DNA of 64,000 bases from Actinokineospora bangkokensis. GTDB taxonomy: Bacteria; Actinomycetota; Actinomycetes; Mycobacteriales; Pseudonocardiaceae. A model generated the notes under the pieces. The model was not told where the DNA came from. It made no database searches and worked only from the letters and a program-made list of their open reading frames with translations. The stretch lies in contig NZ_MKQR01000007.1 of the NCBI RefSeq assembly GCF_001940455.1, positions 333,378-397,377 on the forward strand. Direction: 5' to 3'. The translations under genes and the position numbers were made by a program. This document shows, one piece after another, positions 8,271-16,294 of the stretch (within the stretch, counting starts at the first letter, position 1; each line of letters opens with the position of its first letter).

Positions 8271-8903
8271 ATGGCAGACCGTTTGTCGCACAAGCAGACC
8301 GCGGCCATGTTCGCGCTCATGGTGACGGCCCGGGAGGTGAGCAACCCCGACCTGACCGAGATCGCCGGGTTCCCCCTCAACGGGGCCGAGCGCAGGCAGC
8401 TCAACGACCTCGGGCTGGTCGTGAGCAGCAAGCAGGGGCGCTGCTACGTCCACGAGCTGACCGACGACGGCTGGGCCTGGTGCTCGGCCGAGCTGGCGGA
8501 GGGCACCCCGCCACCGCCGCAGCCCCGCAGCCTGCTCGTCGGCTCGTTCTACCTGGTGCTGGCCTCGCTGCACCGCTACCTGGCGCGGCAGGGGCACCCG
8601 CTGTCGGAGGTCTTCCGGCCGGTGGTCGACCTGACCGCGGAGCAGATCGAGGACCGCATCCGGGAGGCCTACACCAAGCTGGCCCGCAGGCCCCAGGACT
8701 GGGTGCGCCTCGCGGACCTGCGCCCCTTGCTCGACGGCGCCCCGAGCGCGGAGGTCGATGCTGTGCTGCTGGATCTGAGCAAGCTCGGCGCCGTGCACTT
8801 GGCGCCGCTGTCCGACCGCAAGCGCCTGACCCCGGCTGATCACGCGGCCGCGATCCGGGTCGGCGGTGCGGATAGCCACCTCGTCGTCGTCGAGGCGTCA
8901 TGA
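8271..8903 (+). CDS. Winged-helix-like protein of the TIR/HerA operon
   Basis: A 210-residue soluble protein I cannot assign to a named family. Residues about 5-75 look like a winged helix: LSHKQTAAMFALMV, then EIAGFPLNGAERRQLNDLGLV, then a beta-wing (SSKQGRCYVHELTDDGWAWC). This resembles MarR-like wHTH domains. The middle region (FYLVLASLHRYLARQ) is helical and the C-terminal part (LADLRPLLDGAPSAEVDAVLLDLSKLG) could be a second wHTH. ATG at 8271 follows GGAAGGA. The stop overlaps the start of the HerA-like gene (ATGA). It may be an adaptor between the ATPase motor and the TIR effectors, or a DNA-binding regulator. Confidence 0.7.
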   Translation: MADRLSHKQTAAMFALMVTAREVSNPDLTEIAGFPLNGAERRQLNDLGLVVSSKQGRCYVHELTDDGWAWCSAELAEGTPPPPQPRSLLVGSFYLVLASLHRYLARQGHPLSEVFRPVVDLTAEQIEDRIREAYTKLARRPQDWVRLADLRPLLDGAPSAEVDAVLLDLSKLGAVHLAPLSDRKRLTPADHAAAIRVGGADSHLVVVEAS

Positions 8904-11900
8904 GCGAGCAGTTGCGAGCGCTGTCCTCGCTCTACCTCGACTCCGCGGACACCCCCGACCACGTCTGGGTCGACTCCCAATACCACGTCGAGGGCCTGCA
9001 CGCTGAGGTCATCGATAGCATCGACCTGGGCATCCGTGCGGCGCAGATGAGTTCGAACGGAAGCCCTATCGGCTTGGTGCTGCAAGGGCTCAAAGGTGTG
9101 GGCAAGACCCACCTGCTCGGCACCGTGCGAAGGCGGGTGCACGCGGCTGAGGGCTACTTCTTCCTGAACGACCTCACCACGGGGGAGGCGTTCTGGGACA
9201 ACACGGTGGACGCCCTGCGCACCGGGTTCAACCGCCCTGACGCCTCCGGTGAGACGCAGCTGCGCAGCTTCTTGCGCCGCATCTGCGAGCAGGCGGACGT
9301 TCCCCCGGAGGTCACCAAGGTGATCCTGGGTGGCAAGCGGCTGACCCGGGAGCAGGTCGACGAGTTCGTCGTGGGTGTGCGTCGATTGGACCGCCAAGTG
9401 GGCGTGGAGTGCGCTGACATGGCCAGGTCCCTGGTGCTTTACGGGTCGGACAACCAAGAGCAGAACGACGTCGGGGAGGGATTCCTCGCCGGGTACACCG
9501 AGACCCGCCGGGGTGAGCGGGAGGTGTGGGGGATCCGGGCGAGGGTCCCGCGCGCGGAGTTCCGCGTCCGGGATGTGACCCGCCTGCTCGCACTCACCGG
9601 GCCGCTGGTGGTGGGGGTCGACCAGCTCGACACCCTGCTGAACCAAGCGGAGAAGCAGGCCGACGGCGATGGCAACAGCCAGATCGACCTGATGGTCGGT
9701 CAGGTCGCGGACGGACTGATGCGGTTGCGGGAGGTCACCCGCCGCACCCTGACGGTCCTGAGCTGCCTGCCGGACACGTGGCTGAAGATCGAGAACAAGG
9801 CCGCTGACACGGTGACGGACCGGTTCCGCCCATCGCGCATCCTGGGCCGCATCCGCGACGCCGAGGTGGGGAGGTCGCTCATCGCGCGCAGGCTCGAAGG
9901 CTCCTACGCGGCGGTCGGGTTCACCCCACCGCACTCGACGTGGCCGATCGCGCCGTCTGCCTTCGACAGCCACGGGTGGAACCAGTTCACCCCGCGGGTG
10001 CTGCTGCGGAAGCTGCACATGCACGTCGAGATGTGCCTGCGGGCGGGGCAGGTGTGGGAGTTGGTCTCGTTCGACGATGAGTCGCTGCCGCCGAACAAGG
10101 TCCCAGAGGTCGAGCCCGCGCCCGTCCAGGTGCAGAGCCAGAAGCAGGCCGCCCAGGCCCAGGCGCAGGTGGTGGACCGGCACGCGGAGCTGGACGAGCT
10201 GTTCGAGCGGCTGCGGGCCTCGGCGGACGTGCAGGGGATGCTCGACGCCCAGAACGAGGACGTCCTGATGCCGGAGCTGCTGTCCACTGTGCTGCGCGCG
10301 TGGATCACCGAGGTCGGTGACGACAACATGGAGTGGGAGTGCCGCACCTGGTCCAACCGCAACGAGGTGCACGCCTGGCTCACGCGCACGCTGGACGAGG
10401 AGAAGGACCTGGAGGAGCACTGGGCCTTCCGGTTCATCGCGGTGCCGGACCCCCGGGCGGCGCTGAGCCGGGTGCGCAAGGCGATCTCCGCGACGAAGCT
10501 GAACCAGGGGGCGGACAACCGGCACCTGGTGCTGATCCGCAACCTGAAGTGGTCGACGGGGCTGAAGACCCGGGAGGAGCTGGCGTCGTTCGACCAGGCG
10601 GGGGGCGATCGGCTGGCCTTCGCGGAGGACGACCTGCGCACGTACTGGGCGCTCAAGGAGCTGATCGCGGCGAACCGACCCGACCTGCACGACTGGCTGG
10701 TGGCGCGCAGGCCCGCCAGCCGCTCGGCGCTGCTGCGCGCGGTGCTGCCCGAGCCGCCGGCGGCGGGGGAGACGCACCCGCCGCCGGGGGACGGGGTGGT
10801 GGTGCTGGGCCGGGAGGTCGAGTCCGGGGCGGCGGTGGGCGTGGAGCTGGAGGCGCTGCGCAAGCACGCCGTGGTGTTCGCCGGGTCCGGGTCGGGCAAG
10901 ACGGTGCTGCTGCGCAGGATCATCGAGGAGTGCGCGCTGCTGGGCGTGTCGTCCATCGTGCTCGACCCGAACAACGACCTCGCGCGGCTCGGTGACCCGT
11001 GGCCGCAGCCGCCGACCGGGTGGGCGCCCGGTGACGCCGAGGCGGCGCGGCGGTACATCGAGGGCACCGAGGTGGTGGTGTGGACGCCCGCGCGCGCCAA
11101 CGGGCGGCCGCTGGCGTTCCAGCCGTTGCCGGACTTCGCCGGGGTGCTCGACGACCATGACGAGTTCGCCGCGGCCGTGGAGGTCGCGGTGGCCGCGCTG
11201 GCGCCGCAGGTGCGGTTGACCGGCAGCGGGCCGCGCAACCACATCAAGCTCGCCGTGCTCAAACAGGTCGTCGAGCACTTCGCCAGGGCGGGCTCGCGCA
11301 GCCTGCCGGGGCTGATCGCGCTGCTGGAGGAGCTGCCGGAGGACGTCAGCACGCTGCGCGACGCGGGCAAGATCGCCGCGGAGCTGGCCGAGGCGCTCAA
11401 GGCGGCCATGGTCAACGACCCGCTGTTCGCGGGGACGGGGACGCCGGTGGACCCGGGTGAGCTGCTCACCCCGAGCGTGGGGAAGCGCGCGCGGGTGTCG
11501 GTCATCAGCTTCGTCGGCCTCCAGTCGGACGCGCAGCGCCAGAGCTTCGTCAACCAGTTGCAGATGGAGCTGTTCTCCTGGTTCAAGCGCAACCCCGCCG
11601 GTGATCGGCCGCTCGGGGGTCTGTTCGTCATGGACGAAGCGCAGACCCTGGCGGCCGGGGGGACGATGACGGCGAGCACGCGGAGCACGATCGTGCTGGC
11701 GTCGCAGGCGCGCAAGTACGGGTTGGGGTTGTTGTTCGCCACGCAGGCGCCGAAGGGGTTGCACAACCAGATCACGGGGAACGCGATGACGCAGTTCTTC
11801 GGGCGGTTGAACAGCCCGGCGCAGATCGACGCGGCGAACGAGATGGCCAGGGCGAAGGGGAGCCAGGTGGCCGACATCTCCCGGTTGGAGCGTGCTCAGT

Positions 11901-12019
11901 TCTACGTGTCGGGGGAGGCGTTCGGGTTCCGGCAGGTGGCGACGCCGTTGTGCTTGAGCCACCACCCGGCGAGCCCGCTGCGGTTGGAGGAGGTGCTGGA
12001 ACGGGCTCGGCGGGGGTAG
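8900..12019 (+). CDS. Dual P-loop ATPase with HerA/FtsK-like C-terminal motor
   Basis: A 1039-residue protein with two nucleotide-binding sites. The N-terminal half has Walker A GLKGVGKT (residues 63-70, K69) in an AAA/ORC-like context, with GPLVVGVDQLDTLL as a likely Walker B and TVLSCLPDTW as a sensor-like strand. A Gln/Ala-rich linker (about 405-430) separates it from a middle helical region. The C-terminal half has a second Walker A GSGSGKT (662-668, K667), LDPNNDLARLGDPW, and Walker B LFVMDEAQ (D912, E913), then LASQARKYGLGLLFATQAP, as in HerA, VirB4 and TraG-type hexameric DNA motors. The gene starts within the preceding stop. The first third uses more A/T-ending codons than its neighbours, a hint of transfer. 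A DNA-sensing or translocating core of a defence system is the likeliest role. Confidence 0.8.
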   Translation: MSEQLRALSSLYLDSADTPDHVWVDSQYHVEGLHAEVIDSIDLGIRAAQMSSNGSPIGLVLQGLKGVGKTHLLGTVRRRVHAAEGYFFLNDLTTGEAFWDNTVDALRTGFNRPDASGETQLRSFLRRICEQADVPPEVTKVILGGKRLTREQVDEFVVGVRRLDRQVGVECADMARSLVLYGSDNQEQNDVGEGFLAGYTETRRGEREVWGIRARVPRAEFRVRDVTRLLALTGPLVVGVDQLDTLLNQAEKQADGDGNSQIDLMVGQVADGLMRLREVTRRTLTVLSCLPDTWLKIENKAADTVTDRFRPSRILGRIRDAEVGRSLIARRLEGSYAAVGFTPPHSTWPIAPSAFDSHGWNQFTPRVLLRKLHMHVEMCLRAGQVWELVSFDDESLPPNKVPEVEPAPVQVQSQKQAAQAQAQVVDRHAELDELFERLRASADVQGMLDAQNEDVLMPELLSTVLRAWITEVGDDNMEWECRTWSNRNEVHAWLTRTLDEEKDLEEHWAFRFIAVPDPRAALSRVRKAISATKLNQGADNRHLVLIRNLKWSTGLKTREELASFDQAGGDRLAFAEDDLRTYWALKELIAANRPDLHDWLVARRPASRSALLRAVLPEPPAAGETHPPPGDGVVVLGREVESGAAVGVELEALRKHAVVFAGSGSGKTVLLRRIIEECALLGVSSIVLDPNNDLARLGDPWPQPPTGWAPGDAEAARRYIEGTEVVVWTPARANGRPLAFQPLPDFAGVLDDHDEFAAAVEVAVAALAPQVRLTGSGPRNHIKLAVLKQVVEHFARAGSRSLPGLIALLEELPEDVSTLRDAGKIAAELAEALKAAMVNDPLFAGTGTPVDPGELLTPSVGKRARVSVISFVGLQSDAQRQSFVNQLQMELFSWFKRNPAGDRPLGGLFVMDEAQTLAAGGTMTASTRSTIVLASQARKYGLGLLFATQAPKGLHNQITGNAMTQFFGRLNSPAQIDAANEMARAKGSQVADISRLERAQFYVSGEAFGFRQVATPLCLSHHPASPLRLEEVLERARRG

Positions 12020-12024
12020 GCGGG

Positions 12025-12057
12025 TGGGCACCGGGCCCGGGGGTGGTCCGGTGCCCA
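12025..12057 (+). terminator. Hairpin after the TIR/HerA operon
   Basis: Perfect 10-bp inverted repeat TGGGCACCGG...CCGGTGCCCA with a 13-base loop, starting 6 bases after the stop codon of the HerA-like gene. With the hairpin at 5928-5960 it delimits the four-gene operon. Confidence 0.65.
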
Positions 12058-12161
12058 GACCGCGTGTGGCTCGACTTCGGGAACCGGGTGGGAGGAGGGG
12101 CCGTCGGACGGGGTGAATGGCATCCTGTTCGGCAACCGGTTGCCGGGGTGAGGAGTTCGTG

Positions 12162-12659
12162 GTGTCCGCTGAGTTGGATCGGCTCGCAGCCGAGTTCGGG
12201 AAGTTCCAGGCCAGGATCCGGGAGGCCGAGGCCCGGTTCGACGGCGTCGCGGCCGTGCAGGGGGAGTTGACCGCGCTGGAGGTGGTGGCGACCTCCCCGG
12301 ACCGGGCGGTGCGGGTGGTGGCCGGGGCCGGGGGCGCGGTCAAGGACATCCAGCTCGGGGCCGACGCGATGCGCAGGCCCGCGCAGGCGCTGGCGCAGAC
12401 CATCATGGCGACCCTGCGCGAGGCGGTGGCCGAGGCCGCGCGGCGGCAGGCCGGGATCGTCGACGGCGCCTTCGGGGGCGGGTTGGGCACCACCGGGCTC
12501 GTCGAGCGGGCCCAGCAGGAGGCCGCCGAGCAGCAGGCCGCGGGAACCGGCGGGCCCGCTGCGGCGTCCCAGCGCCGAGAGCGGCCGGCGCGGCGCACCG
12601 CGCCGGACGACGACTTCGACGACTACAGCGACCAGTCGATCTACCAGGGGCCCCGATGA
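12162..12659 (+). CDS. YbaB/EbfC-family protein of a type VII secretion-linked cluster
   Basis: A 165-residue YbaB/EbfC-like protein. The N-terminal helix (LAAEFGKFQARIREAEARF), the strand-forming TSPDRAVRVVAGAGGAVKDIQLG and the following helix with ALAQTIMATLREAVAEAARR match the family core. The tail is low-complexity, rich in Q, A, R and D, and ends DDYSDQSIYQGPR. GTG at 12162 follows AGGAG at six bases. The stop overlaps the next start (ATGA). In Pseudonocardiaceae, YbaB paralogues commonly precede WXG100-like type VII secretion substrates, and that is the arrangement here. DNA binding is assumed from the family, not visible. Confidence 0.75.
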   Translation: MSAELDRLAAEFGKFQARIREAEARFDGVAAVQGELTALEVVATSPDRAVRVVAGAGGAVKDIQLGADAMRRPAQALAQTIMATLREAVAEAARRQAGIVDGAFGGGLGTTGLVERAQQEAAEQQAAGTGGPAAASQRRERPARRTAPDDDFDDYSDQSIYQGPR

Positions 12660-12988
12660 CCACACCGGACCACATCGACGTCGACATCTCGGCGTTGCAG
12701 TCGTACTCGGGCCAGCTCGGGTACTACCAGTCCGAAGCGGACGGCTTCGGGCGGCTCATCGACGTCGCCGACGTCAGCGGCGAGGCCTGGGGCGTGATGG
12801 GCGCGTTCGCCAAGGGCCAGTACACCGAGAAGCTGACCGAGCTGCGGTCGCTGCTGGAGGAGATGAAGTCCGGCGTGGAGGCGCTGTCGACCAAGATCTC
12901 CGACACCGCCGCGACCTACCAGGGCACCGAGGACGACGCGGTGATGCGCTTCGGCGCGCACGAGGCCGTCATCGACGGTCCGCGATAA
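12656..12988 (+). CDS. Type VII secretion target-like protein (EspC/DUF2580-type)
   Basis: A 110-residue all-helical protein starting inside the YbaB stop codon. It has the size and layout of small ESX targets: an N-terminal VDISALQSYSGQL helix, a W-containing turn (SGEAWGVMGAFAKGQY), and a long second helix ending with SDTAATYQGTEDDAVMRF. The YQGTEDD stretch resembles the C-terminal YxxxD/E secretion signal. No ESX ATPase or channel genes lie in the window, so any secretion would use machinery encoded elsewhere. EspC/DUF2580 is my best family guess. Confidence 0.65.
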   Translation: MTTPDHIDVDISALQSYSGQLGYYQSEADGFGRLIDVADVSGEAWGVMGAFAKGQYTEKLTELRSLLEEMKSGVEALSTKISDTAATYQGTEDDAVMRFGAHEAVIDGPR

Positions 12989-12997
12989 GGGGGAGAC

Positions 12998-14110
12998 GTG
13001 ACCGAGCCCAAGCAGAGCATCTCCGGACAGCTGGACGTCTCCGCCTACGACGAGAGCTTCGGCGCCAACCTCGACCGCGCCGCCGAGGCGACCCCGGTCG
13101 TGGGCAACGTCTACTCCACCGGCAAGTCCATCGCCGAGCACGCCCAGCAGTTCGGCGAGGCCGACGGGCTGGCGGAGCTGGCGGCGGCGTCGAAGGGGCT
13201 GGCCTCCGACGGCGCGGCGTTCGTCGCCGGGGCCGCCGCGGACGTCACCACCTTCGCCATGGACCCGATCGGCTGGCTGGTCAGCAACGGGCTGAACATG
13301 CTGCTGGAGCTGGTGCAGCCGCTGCAGGACGCGCTGCACCAGGTCAGCGGCGACGGCCCGGCCATCGGCCACGCCTCGGGCAACTTCACCACCATCGCCC
13401 AGGGCTTCCTCGCCCTCGCCGACGACTTCGAGGCGACCGGGGACAAGGCGCTCAAGGACTGGCGCGACGAGGCGGGCGACGCCGCGCGCGAGGCGCTGGG
13501 CGAGTTCTCCACCGGCATCCGCGGCGTCGGGTCCAGCGCGGGCTCGGTGGCCGAGGTGCTGCAGATGTGGTCGATGGTCATGGTGGTCATCGAGGAGGTG
13601 ATCAAGGCGATCATCTCCGAGCTGGTGTCCTGGCTGATCACGCTGTGGCTGCCCGCGCTGGCCTCGTCGGTGATCACCCTCGGCGGCTCGGTGGCCGCGG
13701 CGATGACCGCCTCGATCGCCAAGGCCGCGACCGTGCTGGCCAAGGTCACCCGCTACCTGGGCAAGTTCGGCAAGCTGCTGGACGAGTTCATGCAGTTCCT
13801 GGTCAAGTACGCGGGCAAGCTGGAGAAGTTCGCCGAGCGCTTCCGCGTCGGCAAGGTCGTCGACTCCGGCGGCCGCCAGGTGTTCCAGCCCAGCAGGCGC
13901 GTGCTCACCACCGCGCTGGGCACCCACGCGGGCGTGACGCCGTTCCTCACCGGGGCGGGCATCAAGGCGGGCATCGGCGCGGGCAAGGCGCTCTACGAGG
14001 AGGCCGACCAGACCGCCCGCGAGGCGATCAGCGGGGACGCACCGGTGCGCAAGGGTGACATCGGCGGCGGTCAGAGCCCCGAGGAGACCCGCCGCAACCT
14101 CGACATCTAG
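12998..14110 (+). CDS. Large WXG100-like, type VII secretion-associated protein
   Basis: A 370-residue protein, GTG start after GGGGGAG, nine bases after the preceding gene. Its first 180 residues are helical with DPIGWLVSNGLNMLLELVQPLQDALHQVSGD followed by a long helix containing KDWRDEAGDAAREAL, resembling WXG-type four-helix units of polymorphic toxin carriers. Residues about 195-260 are strongly hydrophobic (two likely membrane segments, SMVMVVIEEVIKAIISELV and SSVITLGGSVAAAM). The C-terminus is basic then glycine-rich. It ends by sharing one base with the next gene. I do not recognise a toxin domain; a membrane-associated partner of the small target is a reasonable inference. Confidence 0.6.
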   Translation: MTEPKQSISGQLDVSAYDESFGANLDRAAEATPVVGNVYSTGKSIAEHAQQFGEADGLAELAAASKGLASDGAAFVAGAAADVTTFAMDPIGWLVSNGLNMLLELVQPLQDALHQVSGDGPAIGHASGNFTTIAQGFLALADDFEATGDKALKDWRDEAGDAAREALGEFSTGIRGVGSSAGSVAEVLQMWSMVMVVIEEVIKAIISELVSWLITLWLPALASSVITLGGSVAAAMTASIAKAATVLAKVTRYLGKFGKLLDEFMQFLVKYAGKLEKFAERFRVGKVVDSGGRQVFQPSRRVLTTALGTHAGVTPFLTGAGIKAGIGAGKALYEEADQTAREAISGDAPVRKGDIGGGQSPEETRRNLDI

Positions 14111-15279
14111 TGGGGGTCGCGCAGACCTCGGCGCTCGGCGGCGCGGTGGCCGTCGCCGCCCTCCTGCTCGGCGTGCTCGCGCAGAACCGGGGGTGGCGGC
14201 TCGCGTCGGCCGTGGCGTACGGGATCGCGGGCGGTGTCGGCGCGCTGACCACCGGGTATGCCGTGTCCGGCGGCACGTTCGACGGCGGCTGGTACCAGGT
14301 GTGGACGCTGCTGCCGCTCGCCTTCACCGTCCTGGTGTGGTGGCTGGGGCACCGCCAGGCGGGCTGGATGCGCAGGCTCGGCGTGGTGCTCGACGAGGGC
14401 ACCGCGCCGAGCTTCGGCGTGCTCCCCGGGCCCGTGGCCGCCGTGGCGCACGACGACCCCGCAGGCCGGTTCACCACCGCCGTCGAGTTCACCGCGCAGG
14501 GCCACCGCGTGCTGGCCGCCCAGTACACCTCGCACACCTCAGACCGGCCGGGCGTGCGGCCCGGGGGTCGCCTCGACCAGGCGATCACCCTCGTCGACGC
14601 CACGTGCGCGCTGGTGCAGGTGCGCGTCCCCCGCGTGCCCGCGGTCGTGCTGACCCCGGTGCCGGGCCACCACAACCCGGCCGAGGACGCCCGCACCACC
14701 CGCAACCTCGTCGGCGCGGTGCGCCCCGACGCCGTGCTGCACCCCGTCGAGGGCGCGATCACCCTGGCCGACCGGTTCGAGGTGCACGCCGAGGACCCGG
14801 ACGCCGCCCGCCTGCTGCTCACCCCGCGCGTGCAGGAGGCCATCGCGGGCGACCCGTGGTGCCGCGTGCGCCCGCTGGCCCTCGCCCACGGCGCGCTGTG
14901 GACCACCGAGGCGGGCCACCTCACCGAGACCGCCGCGCTCGACGGCTCCCGGCACCTCGCGCGCCTCGCCGCCGTCGTGCCGTGGGACGACGCCGACTAC
15001 GCCGCCACCGCCGCGGCCGCCGACACCTCGGCCGCGGCCTGGTACGGCGGCAGGCGCAGGCTGCTGGCGCGCGTCAACGACCGCCGCCTCGCCGCGGACC
15101 GGCCGCCGCTGTCGGCGGGGTCACTGGCGCGCAGGCTGCTGGTCCTCACCGCGGTCGACGCCCTGTGCCTGGGGGCCGCGACGCAGGGCGCCCAGCAGGC
15201 GTTCGCCGGTGTCCTCGTCGCCGCGCTGGCGACCCTGGTCGTGGTGCGCTGGACGTTCTTCCCGAAGCGCCAGGCCTAG
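14110..15279 (+). CDS. Membrane protein of the type VII secretion-linked cluster
   Basis: A 389-residue protein of no family I recognise. It has two or three N-terminal membrane segments (about 8-25, 30-50 and 62-78), a long soluble middle domain (about 95-320) and two C-terminal hydrophobic segments (about 338-380) ending in a short basic tail. The soluble part contains VVLTPVPGHHNPAEDARTTR, NLVGAVRPDAVLHPVEG and several Trp-rich strands but no motif that I can place. GTG at 14110 uses the last base of the preceding TAG, so it is the fourth gene of the YbaB operon. Confidence 0.6.
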   Translation: MGVAQTSALGGAVAVAALLLGVLAQNRGWRLASAVAYGIAGGVGALTTGYAVSGGTFDGGWYQVWTLLPLAFTVLVWWLGHRQAGWMRRLGVVLDEGTAPSFGVLPGPVAAVAHDDPAGRFTTAVEFTAQGHRVLAAQYTSHTSDRPGVRPGGRLDQAITLVDATCALVQVRVPRVPAVVLTPVPGHHNPAEDARTTRNLVGAVRPDAVLHPVEGAITLADRFEVHAEDPDAARLLLTPRVQEAIAGDPWCRVRPLALAHGALWTTEAGHLTETAALDGSRHLARLAAVVPWDDADYAATAAAADTSAAAWYGGRRRLLARVNDRRLAADRPPLSAGSLARRLLVLTAVDALCLGAATQGAQQAFAGVLVAALATLVVVRWTFFPKRQA

Positions 15280-15337
15280 GCGTTGTTCAGATCCGCCACC
15301 GTCCCCGGCCTGGCACCACGGCTGCCCCTCGTGCGGG

Positions 15338-15628
15338 CTAGCCCTTCTGGTAAGCCAGGTCCAGGTACTCGGGGTGGCGCTGCATCCACCCGGCGATGAA
15401 CGGGCAGGTCGCCAGCACCGGCACCCCGCGCTCGCGCACGTCGTCCAGCGCGGCCCTGGCCAGCGCCCCGCCGACGCCCTTGCCCTCGAACGCGCTGTCC
15501 ACCTCGGTGTGCGGCAGCACGACCAGGTTGTCGTGGCGCAGGTACTCGGCGAACCCGGCCAGCTTGCCGTCCACGCGGGCCTCGAAGCGCTTGCGCTCGG
15601 GCACGTCCACGACCTCGACTCCGCTCAT
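15338..15628 (-). CDS. YjdJ-type GNAT-like N-acetyltransferase
   Basis: A 96-residue short GNAT-fold protein of the COG2388/YjdJ group, too short for a full GNAT enzyme but normal for this group. It reads RFEARVDGKLAGFAEYLR, then LVVLPHTEVDSAFEGKGVGGALARAAL, where EGKGVGGAL is the acetyl-CoA pyrophosphate loop, then LATCPFIAGWMQRHPEY, the conserved C-terminal signature. Substrate unknown. It is convergent with the membrane protein gene to its left. Two hairpins lie upstream. Confidence 0.8.
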   Translation of the reverse strand: MSGVEVVDVPERKRFEARVDGKLAGFAEYLRHDNLVVLPHTEVDSAFEGKGVGGALARAALDDVRERGVPVLATCPFIAGWMQRHPEYLDLAYQKG

Positions 15629-15647
15629 GGCCCCACGCTACCCCGCA

Positions 15648-15688
15648 CCGGGGAGGGGACCGCCCCCCAGTGGCGGCCCCCTCCCCGG
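15648..15688 (-). terminator. Hairpin terminator of the DUF1772 gene (distal)
   Basis: 17-bp inverted repeat with one A:C mismatch (arms 15648-15664 and 15672-15688) and a 7-base loop, between the GNAT start and the DUF1772 stop. It belongs to a tandem pair and is oriented to end leftward transcription from DUF1772. Confidence 0.6.
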
Positions 15689-15693
15689 GGGGT

Positions 15694-15728
15694 GGGTGGT
15701 GGACAGACCCCCAGCCGGTCCACCACCC
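15694..15728 (-). terminator. Hairpin terminator of the DUF1772 gene (proximal)
   Basis: Perfect 11-bp inverted repeat GGGTGGTGGAC...GTCCACCACCC with a 13-base loop, directly after the stop codon of the leftward DUF1772 gene. Confidence 0.6.
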
Positions 15729-15732
15729 GGCT

Positions 15733-16194
15733 TCAGCAGCTCAGCGCGGCCAGGACGAGGCAGCCCAGGGCGGCGGTGGCGGCGACGACCCTGGCGTGGT
15801 TGGCCCGGGTCCACGGCCGCTCGTAGGCGGCCCGCGCGGCCGCGTGGTCCTCGCCCGCGGCGTCCAGGCGGTTGTTGAGCGGCACGTTGACCACCACCGT
15901 CGTGGCGAAGGCGACCAGGTAGCAGGCGAGCCCGGCCAGCGCCCACCCCGCCGCCGGGCCGTCGAGCGACCACGCCGCCGCGGCGGGCAGCACGGCGGCG
16001 CCGAAGAACGCCGCGAAGAACAGCGGGTTCTGGATGGCGGCGTTGGCCTGGCGCATCGCCTCGACGAACGTGCGGTCCGAGCCGCGCGCCAGGCCGGGCA
16101 GCACGGCCGCGCTGAAGGCGGCGAAGGTGCCCGCCACCAGCCCGGTCGCGATCGCGGCGGCGACCAGGAGCGCCTGCTGGGACATGATCGACAT
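15733..16194 (-). CDS. DUF1772 (anthrone oxygenase-like) membrane protein
   Basis: About 153 residues with four predicted membrane segments and the DUF1772 pattern: an N-terminal helix with TGLVAGTFAAFS, FVEAMRQANAAIQNPLFFAAFFGAAVLP, and NVPLNNRLDAAGEDHAAARAAYERPWTRANHAR, the most diagnostic part. Members are annotated as anthrone oxygenase-like but mostly lack a known function. The start is uncertain: ATGs at 16194 and 16185 and a GTG at 16200 are all possible, and none has a good ribosome-binding site. It is divergent from an AraC-type gene 100 bases away, which may control it. Confidence 0.78.
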   Translation of the reverse strand: MSIMSQQALLVAAAIATGLVAGTFAAFSAAVLPGLARGSDRTFVEAMRQANAAIQNPLFFAAFFGAAVLPAAAAWSLDGPAAGWALAGLACYLVAFATTVVVNVPLNNRLDAAGEDHAAARAAYERPWTRANHARVVAATAALGCLVLAALSC

Positions 16195-16294
16195 GAGCAC
16201 CAGTCAACAACGGCGGGGCGGCGCGCTCCATAGCCCACGAGCGCGCGCGCATCATCGAACGTCTACGCCGTGCCCAGCCACTACGATCGGGGCT

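Noticed and set aside
8840-12598. A 1252-codon minus-strand frame opposite the HerA-like and YbaB genes
   Set aside because: Shadow frame; the plus strand has two P-loops and Walker B motifs in the right places, while this one has only Arg/His/Pro-rich text.
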